DNA of 64,000 nt. Origin: Phaseolus vulgaris. Taxonomy: Eukaryota > Streptophyta > Magnoliopsida > Fabales > Fabaceae. Numbering within the stretch: the first letter of the stretch is position 1; each line of letters starts with the position of its first letter. Of the stretch, positions 11,001 to 22,600 are shown piece by piece. Below the pieces are notes generated by a model. It had not been told where the DNA came from. It ran no database searches and worked only from the letters and a program-made list of their open reading frames with translations. Both the position numbers and the translations under genes were made by a program. Location: assembly GCF_000499845.2 (NCBI RefSeq), contig NC_023755.2, forward strand, positions 3,276,087 through 3,340,086. The letters run 5' to 3'.

Positions 11001-14000
11001 ACAGTTTTCAACCAATGGAAGTAGGATTAATCTGGCATTAATTAGGGTGCTGGAGAAAGATGGTTATTTAAAAAATGAAAAATTCGGTATACATACTATA
11101 CTTCTTTCTTGATACAGACCACGGGTTCTGTTTATGGAAGTTGGATGATAACACACTAAACACCTTGTTCTCTCATTTTTTTTTTGGGTGGGGGCAGGGG
11201 AGGGTTATTGGTCTAAAAGAATTTAAAGGCTTAAATCTGACGGGATTATTCCAGTGATTTTGGTTAAACATTAGAAAACTCAAATGTTTCTAGGTGCAAA
11301 ACCTCTTCGCCAAAACTTCCTTGAAGTTATTGTTTCTATTACCTATTCTTAGGAGGATGGAGAAAACTTTATCAATAGACTCGTTAAACTTCAAAAATGG
11401 TTTTTATTTTTTTTTCTGGAAGTTTATGCTTCTAATGCACTTGACTGTATTAATTGTTATAAAAAGGCATTTTTTTTCGTGAAAGCAGTGTAGATTCATG
11501 TCAGTTTTTATCTGCTTTTTCTTACTGTTTATTTTAGCAGATCTGTGAATTTTGGGTTATGTTATATTTGTTCCTTTCATCTTATCTTTTGGTTGGAAGT
11601 GCATAGCAGCAATAATCTGTAGAGGGCTAGCTCACAGAATGAATCTTTGTATTCTATAAATATAAGTGATTTTTCTGCTTAGTCCGAGTCCTTTTATAAA
11701 TAGTGTGATATAGTTTCTGACTACATTACGCCTTGTACTAATGGTTTCCGTGGCATTATGATAGGTTATTCGTCTCTGGTCATTAGACAGCTACAAATGC
11801 ATAGAAGAACACTCAATGCCAAATACATTCCCTTTAATCGACTTTGATTTTGATGAGAGCAAGGTGAATTAATTGAATGTATGCTTTATCGATTTAACTT
11901 TCCAGAGTGCACATATAAGAAATTGCATTGTATCAGTAAATCATATGACACCACCTGTTTAAAATATTGTTCTTTATTGGGAATGAAAATCGTTACTATG
12001 AAATTTAATAAACTCATTTCATTAGTTATCATACCCTTCATATGTAAGACTTCAGTGATGTACAAGGAGAAGGAAGAATAGGTGTGATGCACCTAATTAG
12101 AACTTGGGAGGAAAATAGGCAACTAACTGCCTAGCTGGCTGTGGAGTGTGGCATGGTGACACTTATGATCTAGTTGGGAGGAAGTGTAGACAATGAAGTT
12201 TGGTAGAGGAAGATAAGCAGAAATTGGCTTGAACTCTTGATCTGGGAGATGAGCACTTTCAAATTGCTCAGATTTGTTTTCCTTAAATAGAGTCCAATAT
12301 GCATAGAGAAGGGGGAGAGAGTGACAAGATGAAGTTTCTTGTTTAACTAAATTTATACAAGAGAGATGAAGCTATTTATAGTACAGTAATACTTGCACTG
12401 CAAGCTACTAAGTCTAACTAACTTCTCACTCTGCAGGTAACAAACCAACAGAATCTCTAACTGAAGTAAATGTGTACTACTGAAACTATAACAGAGAAGT
12501 AACTATACCACAATAATTACTTCAGTACTCTATTATCTTTTATTTTTATTGATCTAAGCATTGTTTTAGGCTTTGTTAAGTATATATGAGTCTATAAACT
12601 TTATACAAATACAGATTTTCATAATTTCTTCAACTTTAATACCCTGATACCAATCATCTAATTCATAATAATCTTGAGAGAATTGCTCTACAAAAGCTTG
12701 CTATGTAGTGGGAGAGACCAGGTCCTTATAATCTCCACACCAAAGTCCTATACTTCCAACATGGGACTTCTTGCAAATGGATACTGACATCCCTGTACCC
12801 TGTATTTGTTTGAAATTTTGTATGTCATTTATTTGTGCTGCAAATCATCTGAAGGCCAGTGTTATTTATTTTGCTGCATCTTTTCATTTATACTGTCAAT
12901 TTGTCTAAAAAGTGCTGGGTTCAATTCTATTTTCTTGAAGTTGCTGGCTTGCGTAAGATTTGTATCCTTTATGGTTTCTGAACTCCGAAAATTTATTTTC
13001 AGATTGTTGGTCTAGTTGGTAGTCATTTATGCATATGGAGGCGGAATGGGAAAAGAAGCATATTTCCTTCACTTGAAGGCAAATTTGTAAAAGGTTCATG
13101 CATGCGGTAAACTAATCAACACTCTTTTTCTCTTCCTATTTTGAGTTGCATAAGGACATGTAGATTGATGTAAAATGTCATGTGAAGATAAGAAGGATGA
13201 CAATTCGAGGACAAGAATTCTTTGGCATTATCACTCCAAAATGTTTTAATTGTTTCCCAAACTAGTTCTTGATCTTATTGAAGAAAGACATAAAAATGGA
13301 CAAAAGTTTAGATCTATATTTTATTAAGTATACCCAAGTACATTTGTGAATATTCTTCAATAAAAGAAACAAAATATTTGGAACTAAACCATGTAACATG
13401 ACTTGGACTCCATATATTTGAATGAATGGTAGCAAAGGTTCATTTACATCTTTTTCAGTTTGTTTTGCAAAGACTTAATATATTTACCCAACTGACATGA
13501 TTCACCATCTAACATTTCCAATTTCTGGAGACTTGGAAAAATTCTTAACTTTGACAAATTGGGGTGATCCAATCAATCATGGAAAAGTTTAGGAGGCAAA
13601 ACAGCAACACAAGATACAAATGGTTGTGCTTCAAAATAATATACACCTTGAGATTCATGTCCTATGCTAATCATTTGACCTGTGGTGCTCACGTTCTTGA
13701 AAGACAGAAGAATTGAATCAAATGTCACATAACAATTTAAGGAGTTTGTTAATTGATTTTAGAGATTAGATTAAAAGGACAGTCAGGGATAATTAGAACA
13801 AAGTTTAAATTATGTGAATGAGAAAGAGAAACTTGATCAATTCCTTTGGAAGCAATTTGGGACCCATAAGCTGAAGTGATAAGGTTAGAAATTTTAAGGG
13901 GTGACGTGGAAGAAAATAAAGCAGCATTAGCAGTTGTGTGAAGTACCTGAGTCAATGATCCATGGATTTTGATTAGTAATTGATTAAGAAATATATGTTG

Positions 14001-15236
14001 TTGAATATTGGGAGTAGAATAAGATTGGACTTTCTCTAGGTGGTCATGGTATCCTTGACCAAGGAACCAAAGTTCCATAGAGGCAGATCATGATAAATGA
14101 TTTTGACCACTGAGTTTCTTTGTGGTGATGGTGGGTGTCCTAGAAATAAAGAAAATAAGACCTAGAACATACCCAACACAACCAAGTGTGGCCATTTACA
14201 AAACCAGCAAGAAAGAAAGACAAGGGTTCAAAAGCAGCTTTATAAAAGTTGTACAACAGAAGATAATCAGTATTCAACAGAAGTAAGACAAAAAGCTATT
14301 TATATATGATATCTGAAAGTTTTTTTCTGTTCTGTGCTTTCAGATACTTTGATCCAGCAGCTGTGGTTGGATGTGATGATGGAGCTGTTCGTGTTTTTGA
14401 CATGTACAGTAGGAGATGTTCTCAAATAATAAGGTATTTTGTAGATTTTCTTATGTTGATTTCTGTCCAAAAGTGGTCAGCTACATTTTAAGTTTACCAA
14501 GAAAATATTTTTGAACTATAATTGCATATTTGATATGTATCCATGCACTTGGGAAACTCACCCTCGAAAGGTAGCTATTAAAGGGGAGAATCACAAACTT
14601 AAATACTTCAGTGAGTATTTCATACTACTTGATGTGGAACTTCGGCACCGCTTAATACCCAAGTTCCTATCAACATTGGTTGAAAAGGAATGCTGCAGTA
14701 ATATTTTGTGACTTGAAACAAATAATCCCATTAATAAACTAAATTAATAATCTCATTCTTGTAAGTTGGTTCTTATATATTTCTTGATTAATATCTTAAA
14801 GATGTCATGTAGCATTCATGATGTGCACAACTTGGTATCTGCAGAATGCACCATGTACCGATAACATGCTTATGTTTAAACGAAGATAAGTTTATAGTAA
14901 GTGGCTCCACTTCTGGGAGTATAACAATAGCAGATCCATCCTCTGTTCAGCAGGTAGCAACACTTAGATCAAGTGATGGCAGAGGTAACAATTTATCCCT
15001 TTCAATTGGAATTTCTTGGTTAATGTCGAGGGAAGAGAAAAACGAGAGACAATGGATGAGTTCTGTGTTTAAATTATACTAGTTGTTATATTCTCGGACT
15101 GGCAAATTCGGCCAGCTCGGCCTGTTTTGGCCTGGTCCACCAAAAATGGGGTAAGTTGGCCTGCCATAGTTATCTGGACTGAAAATCTTGGCCACCCCCT
15201 CATTTTTTTTTAAATTTTTAAATTTTAATGTATTTA

Positions 15237-15295
<59 letters not shown>

Positions 15296-17361
15296 AAAGC
15301 ACATTTTATGTAAATATTTTCCAAGTCTTTATTTGGTTAATTAATGTCTCTAATGTGATAAATTAAAAGGATTATTACTTGTACATGTTAAATTATTCTA
15401 TTATAATTAATAATTGGAACTTAATTTATAAGTGTTGATGATTTAAGTTATAATATTATTGTATATTGGTATCCTTCAAATAATATAATACTAAAAAGTT
15501 AAACTACTTTTTTATTTAAGTTTTAATTAAAAAAGGGTTGGCGAGGCTGGTCAAAGCAAGCTGATGGGCTAAAAATACCACAAATTGTGATGGGCCAGTG
15601 GACCAGCTCGCCAGGCCTTGCCCACTTTGCCACCTTATTATATAAACAAAAAGATAATAAATATACATGTTACAATTGCCAAAATTACTGTAGTTACATT
15701 ATTTGTTAGCCCATATTCTCCAACACCCCACCTCAAGGTCGAGCAAATAGGTAATATACAGCATGTTTGTTGTATATCTAATTCATCTGAGGACCTTTGC
15801 CAAAGATTTGGTGAAAACATCTGCTAACTGGTTATTTGTTTTACTAGATAAGATCCCCCTAATGAAATGATAATCTATTTCGATGTGTTGGTCCCTTGCA
15901 AGGAGCTTGATTATCACACTTGAATGTCTTTTGTGATTCGTGTAATCTTCCCAAATTTGAGTTCTTTGAGCAACTGTTTGAACCAAATGATTTCACACAT
16001 AGTCAATCCCATGGTGTTTTTTTTCTTCAGCATTTAATCTTGCAAAAAAACTTTTCCTTACTTTTTCAGGTGCATGGTTAGCACTTCTCCTCTAACATGG
16101 TTCTATTGGTACACTCCAGTACTTACGGACCTGTGGTACTTTAGTTGAAGTTTATATGTGCTCTTTTTTTGGTGGACCAGTTGTATTTGGTGAAATATTT
16201 TGTTGATCCTTATATGTTGAGGATATTATTTTTGTATGATATGGAGTGCCATGATTAGTTTTAACCAATATTTTAAAAGCACTACACATTTCTGGTGCAG
16301 AAAGTGAATCTGATTCAATTTTTGTCTCAGGCATAAGGACCATGTGTTTCAATCCCTCCTCTCAGCTACTGTTCGCAGGATCCGCTGTTGGATATGCATA
16401 TTGTTGGGACCTTAGGTAAATGCCTCAATAGTGTAATGAAGGTTGCTCCTTAAGTGCATTCGTGCATTAAAGGTGTTACACACTGCTACATAGGCAATTG
16501 CTACAATAAAATAACACATTATTATTTCCTTTAATTTGATTTAGAATAGCTTTAATCTTCTTTATAGAGGGAATCATATGGACAGAAGTAATGACTTAAT
16601 TAAAAAAAATCATCTGAAGCTGATATAATGTTTATGAACATCCTAAAAGTTAGGAAACTCCTAAACAAATCAAGTTTGCTGTAATGAAGCACGTTATATG
16701 CTCTCTGGCTAGTTTCATTCCCAGAAATTTGGAAATTGTCCTATTTCCATTACACTATTGTTTTTGTGCTGGAACCTTTATGTCTCTTAGACAAGGTAAG
16801 AACTGGAAAAATAAAACGTATCTTCCTGGGAAGTTAACCACAACACGAACATAGTTGAGGGCAGTGTGAGTAAGTCATTTTTTTATTTGGAACAGTAATG
16901 ATCCGTTTTCTGTTTAATCACAACAAAATATTATCTATTTTGTTTTATCATTTGCTCAACCATGTTTGTTCATTTCATGCAGAACAAGGAAGCTGTTGTG
17001 GAGCCACCGAGTGAGTCCAAATGTTATATACTCCATACAGCACATGCAGAGTGACTCATCAACATTGGCCGTTGGTGGAATAGATGGTATCTTAAGATTT
17101 CTAAATCAAAACGATGGCAGAACTGTTTCTTGTGTTCTGGGGGAGAAATTGTTATCAACATTTCAAAGTCCTTCTGGTCTCATTCAAAGAAGAAAAGGGA
17201 CGAGGTTGCCCGAAGATGACTTAATAAATATCTATGATCTGGTTGCTGTGACTGATCGACCATCTATTACATGCCTCGCTGTTGGAATGAAGAAGATTGT
17301 TACCACACACAATACCAATGATATCAGATTATGGAAATTCAAAAGCCACATTTCTTTGTAA
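8072..17361 (+). CDS. F-box protein with C-terminal WD40 repeats (At3g52030-like)
   Basis: Nine exons: 8072-8259, 8337-8519, 9485-9539, 11765-11863, 13003-13106, 14344-14433, 14845-14984, 16331-16415 and 16983-17361. They join in frame into 440 residues. An N-terminal F-box (about residues 32-70, with DPDIVCTIFAFLD and CSLVCKLWNAIF) should bind a SKP1/ASK adaptor of an SCF ubiquitin ligase. The rest forms about seven WD40 blades that would recognise substrate, for example GVGDKVIRLWSLDSY, VVGCDDGAVRVFDMYS, VSGSTSGSITIADPSS, FAGSAVGYAYCWDLR, VGGIDGILRFLNQ and THNTNDIRLWKF. All introns are GT-AG. The ATG at 8072 is chosen because the F-box follows directly and the upstream in-frame extension is low-complexity. 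Substrate unknown. The large size comes from transposon debris in introns 3-7; the coding sequence looks intact. Confidence 0.88.
9870..10272 (+). mobile_element. TRIM-like mini-retrotransposon in intron 3 of the F-box gene
   Basis: Two diverged direct repeats, about 9870-9990 and 10123-10272, share GATAGGGACTT, a 'taagtcccaca'-type block, TGGTTCTTC and GCTTGGGT.CATAT. A tRNA-iMet-type primer-binding site, TGGTATCAGAA (9993-10003), follows the first repeat directly, and a G-rich tract precedes the second. LTR-PBS-spacer-PPT-LTR in about 400 bp without coding is the TRIM layout. A target-site duplication was not resolved. Confidence 0.55.
12070..12790 (-). mobile_element. LTR-retrotransposon debris in intron 4 of the F-box gene
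   Basis: On the minus strand there is ATTGGTATCAGGG (about 12646-12658), a tRNA-Met primer-binding-site look-alike. It is preceded by an LTR-like block with AAGTCCCATGTTGG (about 12755-12768). Further along, a second LTR-like stretch carries CTATAAATAGC (about 12370). Ends were not resolved, so the extent is approximate. Confidence 0.35.
13200..14250 (-). mobile_element. degenerate Ty1/copia gag-pol fragment in intron 5 of the F-box gene
   Basis: Minus-strand translation of 13749-14078 gives a copia protease-to-GAG-pre-integrase stretch: TANAALFSSTSPLKISNL, a hydrophobic run and CPFNLISKIN. Downstream on the minus strand (about 13200-13700) are broken integrase-like peptides such as CQLGKYIKSLQ. 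Stops and frameshifts throughout; no LTR identified. It is antisense to the host gene. Confidence 0.6.
15095..15637. mobile_element. hAT-like MITE in intron 7 of the F-box gene
   Basis: The ends are GGC-rich imperfect inverted repeats: GACTGGCAAATTCGGCCAGC on the left and, reverse-complemented, GGTGGCAAAGTGGGCAAGG on the right. Both are followed by GGCCTGG...GGTCCAC-type wording, typical of plant hAT-derived MITEs (GTGGCAAA ends). A clean 8-bp TSD was not found, so exact ends are uncertain. Confidence 0.5.
15237..15293. repeat. (GT)n(AT)n microsatellite
   Basis: About 12 GT units run into about 16 AT units, inside the MITE. Confidence 0.95.
15700..16150 (-). mobile_element. Ty1/copia 3'-end fragment in intron 7 of the F-box gene
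   Basis: Minus-strand 15783-15986 encodes the end of a copia RNase H: HIEIDYHFIRG followed by NNQLADVFTKSLAKVL, the usual C-terminal signature. Just beyond is a CTTGAGGTGGGG polypurine tract and TGTTGGAGAATATG, an LTR start (about 15725). That LTR is cut off where the hAT-like MITE begins. Confidence 0.65.
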
Positions 17362-17638
17362 AATTAAGTATTTAATTTTCTCTATACTGTTTGTGAACCT
17401 TGTTGAATAGCTAACTATTGTATAATCCATGAAGTTTATTCAGCTATAATGGCTTTCTGTACATCTATAAAGCACTGGGTCATGATTTCGGGTAGTTTCA
17501 GCCTCTGGTCTCAAAATAGAATTCTACCATACAAGAGTTTTATAAGAAAATCAATGAATTTTATTCTACTTTAAATGAGTTTCACCACCACATCTTTTTA
17601 AATAATTAACCTATATACTATATTTTTAGATGTTTTTT

Positions 17639-18096
17639 GGCAAATGCTCCCTGCACCCACAACACTTTTGAATTTGCACCACATAATTTCAAAAATTCCA
17701 AAAATACCCTTTATTCTGGAAATAAAAATCCGGAATTGAAAATAATGCATTCTAGAAAAATATAGAATAAATCTGGAAGAGATTTTTGTGTTTTGGATAT
17801 AAAAATTCGAAAAAAAAAAAATCAAAATCTCATTCTGAATAAAAAAATCAAGAACTGAAAATAATACGTTTTGGAAAAAATTATCCAAAAGAGATTATTG
17901 TGTTGTGGAAAAGGAGGAAAAATTATTCAAAAGAGATTATTATGTTGTGAAAAAGGAGGGAAAATTATTCAAAAGAGATTATTGTGTTGTGAAAAAGGGG
18001 TCTGGAATGTAATTTTATATATACCCATTTTTTTAAGGGTATTTTCGATTTTTCTCCTGTAATTGGTGCAATGATATGGTGCAGGAAGCAATTGCC
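17639..18096. mobile_element. Mutator-type MITE (458 bp) with 9-bp TSD
   Basis: The terminal inverted repeats are GGCAAATGCTCCCTGCACC (17639-17657) and the complement of GGTGCAGGAAGCAATTGCC (18078-18096), matching at 17 of 19 positions. They are flanked by a perfect 9-bp duplication, ATGTTTTTT at 17630-17638 and 18097-18105. A 9-bp TSD is the hallmark of Mutator-like elements. The interior has no transposase and includes a 42-bp tandem repeat. It lies about 280 bp past the F-box/WD40 stop codon, so it may fall in or near that gene's 3' UTR. Confidence 0.8.
17872..17998. repeat. 42-bp tandem repeat, three copies, inside the MITE
   Basis: Three tandem units sharing CAAAAGAGATTATT(G/A)TGTTGTG followed by a purine-rich run. 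The period is an exact multiple of three, which explains the repetitive spurious peptide IIQKRLLCC. Confidence 0.85.
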
Positions 18097-18105
18097 ATGT
18101 TTTTT

Positions 18106-18365
18106 TAGTCTTTTTTTCTTCACAAATTAAGTTCCTACAATTTTAATTACATAATTATATAATTTTGATATATTATTATTAACTTGAAATTTATCATCAT
18201 CTAATAAAAATACTGGCCCAATCGGATAATAAAGTGTTATTTCAGTTTTTTCATGAAAACTTAAATATCAAATTATTGAATAAAAAATCAAATTATTAAA
18301 ACATTAATAGTTAAACAAACAAAATTACACAATAGAAAATAAAGAAAAACTAAATTTTAAAAATA

Positions 18366-18398
<33 letters not shown>

Positions 18399-18918
18399 TT
18401 ATATATATTGTTTTAGTACATACATTCATATGTTCTATTTTATCTATGTGGCTACTAATATTAGTTTTTTATCCTACACTGTAGTTATATTTTTTTAAAT
18501 ATATAAAAAATATATTATTTTGGTACATACAATTTGTATGTTTTATTTTTCTAGTGTATCTATAATTACAATTTTTCTTCCACACTTTTATTTATACATT
18601 TCAAATAACTAAATCCTATAATACCACAACAAATCATAAAACTTAATTATTTATCATGTAATTATCATTATATTTTTATTATTTTTTTAACAAAATTATA
18701 GAGTTAACAACACTAATAATATTATTTGAGAAACTTAGCTGAACAATATAATGCTTTAGAAGTATCAAGTAACAAGATAAAATAGAAAATAAAATAAATT
18801 TATACATAAGTAAAATATAAAATAAAATTGAAGGAAAAAAAAAGGAGAATTAATCGTTTTATTTATTGGGTGCAGTGAGGGGGAGTGAAAGAGAAGTGTT
18901 GGTTAGGGAAAGGGGAAA
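18106..18918. promoter_or_regulatory. AT-rich upstream region of NAA10
   Basis: Very AT-rich DNA with a (CT)n(AT)n microsatellite at about 18365-18400. It holds the promoter and 5' leader of NAA10; individual elements cannot be called. Confidence 0.4.
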
Positions 18919-19675
18919 ATGGTGTGCATAAGGAAGGCGACGGTGAAGGACCTTCTGGCGATGCAGGCGTGCAACCTCTTCTGCCTCCCTGAGAACTACC
19001 AGATGAAGTACTATTTCTATCACATCCTCTCATGGCCTCAGCTTCTCCATGTCGCCGAAGACTACAACGGTCGCATCGTCGGCTACGTCCTCGCCAAGAT
19101 GGAGGAGGAGACCACCGACTGCCACGGCCACATCACCTCCCTCGCCGTCCTCCGCACCCACCGCAAACTCGGTCTCGCCACCAAACTCATGACCGCCTCC
19201 CAGAACGCCATGGAACAGGTCCGATAGATCAATTATATTGCCTCAGAAAAATTCAGGAACTGAAATTACTGATAATTGAAAATTGAGAGAATGAAATTGA
19301 GGATTTAGGGTTCGATTTGTGGATTTTCTTATAGAACCAAAATTAAATCAGGCCTGGTGTATTTATATATATATTTGTTTTCTCGGTCTTGTATTGGATT
19401 CTCCCACACAGGTTTTTGGTGCCGAGTACGTGTCCCTGCACGTGCGCAAGAGCAACCGCGCTGCCTACAATTTGTACACCGAGACCTTGGGGTACAAGAT
19501 TCATGATGTGGAAGCTAAGTATTATGCGGACGGAGAGGATGCTTATGACATGAGGAAGCAGCTCAAGGGGAAGCAGCCGCAGCAACAGCAGCACCATCAT
19601 CACCATCACCACCACCACCACCATCACGAACATGGAGGCATGTGTTGTTCCGGGGGGAATGCCAAAGCCACCTGA
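18919..19675 (+). CDS. NAA10: N-alpha-acetyltransferase 10, catalytic subunit of NatA
   Basis: Two exons, 18919-19218 and 19412-19675, joined by a 193-bp GT-AG intron, encode 187 residues. NAA10 transfers acetyl groups from acetyl-CoA to the N-termini of nascent proteins after initiator Met removal, acting on the ribosome with the scaffold NAA15. The GNAT fold is plain: [19 protein letters not shown] at the start, [13 protein letters not shown] (substrate-binding loop), [20 protein letters not shown] with the acetyl-CoA-binding R-x-x-G-x-A motif (near residue 82), and [16 protein letters not shown] in exon 2. The C-terminus has a Gln-rich then 12-His run followed by GGMCCSGG; His-rich tails occur in plant NAA10. 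Length and start fit the family. The coding sequence is GC-rich compared with its surroundings. Confidence 0.95.
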
Positions 19676-22600
19676 TTGAATGGTTAACAGGTCGCGGAAA
19701 GAAATGAGACTTTTAGTTTCGAAATAGTAGGCTTTGGTTGAATTGTGTTGTGCAAACTTGTTGTAGATTTATTGGGCTGTGTTGCCTCATTTAGATATAA
19801 ATTTTTGCTTTGCTGTCTTGGTTTCGGCTTCGCGATGCTTGAATGAATAACAGGATTGTTGCGTTTTGGTGTCTTTGTTGTTTTTTTGTCATGGGAATTT
19901 ATTTTATTTTCACTTGAGGACTTGCTGTGAGCAGGGTTGTTAATTGCAGGCACTATAGATTGGTGTCGTGCTATGTGGAGCGGTATCGATCTTCTACTGG
20001 ACTCCCTTTGTGTTGCACCATGGTGCCAGCATAGCTGTAGCTGTTGTGGCCACTACTGTCTATAGTTTTGCTGGGAAAAAAAGGTTTGTTGGTTGTTCTA
20101 CTGCTTTCTTCATAGTAGCTGTTGTTACTTTATCTTTTATGCCACTGTAGCTGCATGTTTTGAATTGGCGATTCGTGCTACTGCTTGTAGTTAATCACTA
20201 GGGATGAGAGAAAATGAGGATGAATATTTGCGGTACCAAACTACCTATTAATGGACTTTGGATTAACTGAGATTGAGTTTTTTTCATTTCTGATGCAAAT
20301 CGGGTGAAAGAATTTGGTGATTGTGGAGTCAGTATAACAAGGATCTTGACAAAGAAAGATACTTCTATTTTTTATTAGTGTGTATTAGCATCCTATACTC
20401 ATTTTATTTTCGAGTATCACCAACACCTACAAAGAATGAGAATTTGCTGCTAGATCATTGATTTTTTGTACGGGAAGTATGAATGCAGTTGGTGCAATAC
20501 TAATCATATGCAGTGTAGTAAATATTGAGGTTTCAGGGCAGATAATTTGCTGCATTATTACTTATTTCCTAATTTAGGTCAAGAGTTTGAATTTCTTCTT
20601 TGAAGATTGTACCTCTTATGGGCAAAAGTAGAACTGTGTAGACATCCAGTTTCTTCATAGTTTTTTTTTTTTTACTTTATTTTTCTGATTGGTTTGCATA
20701 CATTTTGATTTCCAAATTTATAATTATACTTATATTAGCAGCTAATCTGCATCGTAATTTCAATTTTATGAAACATTCTTCGACCTGGGGCATACTTGTA
20801 TTGTTGGACCAATATTAGTTAAGACCTTTGTTTTCAATGATTAAATATACAAAATAAACATGTTTTAAGGCATTGGACATGTGTTGAAATGTCAATGTCG
20901 TCTTCACAGGTTTAGTGAAGAAATCTAGGAAATGTTAAAACAGGATTTTGAATCAAGAACAAAGTACGTTCTAACAAGAAAGTGTATATTGTCTGTTATA
21001 TTTCAATATGCTATACAAAGTTAGAGATGATCCATCGAATAAAGTTAGATAAGCAAATTATGTTATTTTATCAATGAAGTTTTGGTAAAATGTATTAAAT
21101 ATAATTTATATAGAATAGTGTTCTTTTTTATCCTTATCATATGTAAAGGATAATAAACAATATTACCTGAAGACACCCTTAGTGTCTTGCAACAACTTTG
21201 CTTTAAAAAATTTCAGAATATTGTGAAGACATGACAACAATCCATCTACGATTTCTAACTTTTCTAAAATTGTATTTCTCTCTTTGAATGTTTTGCTCAG
21301 TAACCTCAATTTAATCTTTACATTTCTCTATTTAATTTGCTTGGTGTGTAATACCTTTTTTTCATATTTATTTGAGGGAATATACAAAATTTGAAGAGGT
21401 TAAAAGAAGCTATTGTACATAGTCTTTAGAAGCTATTGTAAAAAAGTACTTTGAAAGTTGCTTCGAGAAATAAGTTAAAAGAATAATTGGGTAGAGGTTA
21501 GAAGTGGCTAAGAATATTACTTGTAATCTTTAGTGGCTAGGTGATTAAGAAGAACTAATATAAAATATACGTGATATATTGTGCTCGCTAAACAATCTAA
21601 CAAATTAAAAATGAATTTTTGTCTTGTATGTTAAAGCGCATCTGAAGTGTTACATATTTGACAGATAAACTTTTTTATGTAGCATCGTTTGAAGCTTGTT
21701 TGAAGTGTACATTTTTTATGCTTGATAGTTTGATGACTACATGATAGTTGAATGATTTGTTCATTTATTATATCATTTGATGTGTCTTGGGTTTGAATGG
21801 ATCTTCTTGACAAACAAAGGTAATATACATTCCCTATAACATTGAATAAGCATATAAATATTTGTGAAGTACAAGATTATATTAAAATTATGTTTGTATC
21901 GTTTAAGCATATCCATCTTTTATCAAACATAAAAGAAGATATCATTGTTATATTGTTTGACAGATGAAACACTTATGTACTCATCTTATCTTATGTACTT
22001 ATGTCTTATATGATCTATTGTTCAATGAATACTATCATCTTCCAGGGCAAACATGATTACGCTTATAGATGTTAGACTAGAGCATAAAAATTGTCAGAGC
22101 ATATGACAAAGCAATTTCAGTACAAGGTACTTAAACAAAATAAAGCCTATTGTTTTGCTCAAACAAATACAATAGACTTTATTTATTTTTATTTTTATTT
22201 TTTTTTATCAGCAATACATTAGACTTTATAACATAGTCTCTTACAACTTAGTATAAGAGTAGTACCAACAGCTCTAAAGACTGAAAGCTCCCCCTGAGCT
22301 TGTGAACTCTTCTATTCTTGTTCTTGCTTTTCTCATATCTTCTTTTCTCCCCTTTAGTGTGAGCTCTCATAATCTTCATATAATTGCTCTTCCTTAACTT
22401 ATATCTCCCTTTTATAAAGTAATTCTCCTCCATAAGCTTTCTTTTCTATGCTAGTTCTTCATATAAACTTCTCCCTCTCTTTAAGTGACAACAATAAGGT
22501 TAGACCATACATCAATCATCATGTTCCTCATCTTCATCATTAGATGAAAGGACCATTAAAGTTGAAGAGGGTGTTGGTAATAGTTGTTTGGGTTTGAGTT

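Noticed and set aside
15079..15324. Minus-strand ORF rich in YI and TH repeats
   Set aside because: Produced by the GT/AT microsatellite. The same applies to the AT-run ORFs at 34056-34301.
17871..18062. Repetitive ORF with IIQKRLLCC units as a small repeat protein
   Set aside because: Explained by the 42-bp tandem repeat inside the MITE; no codon or start context supports a gene.
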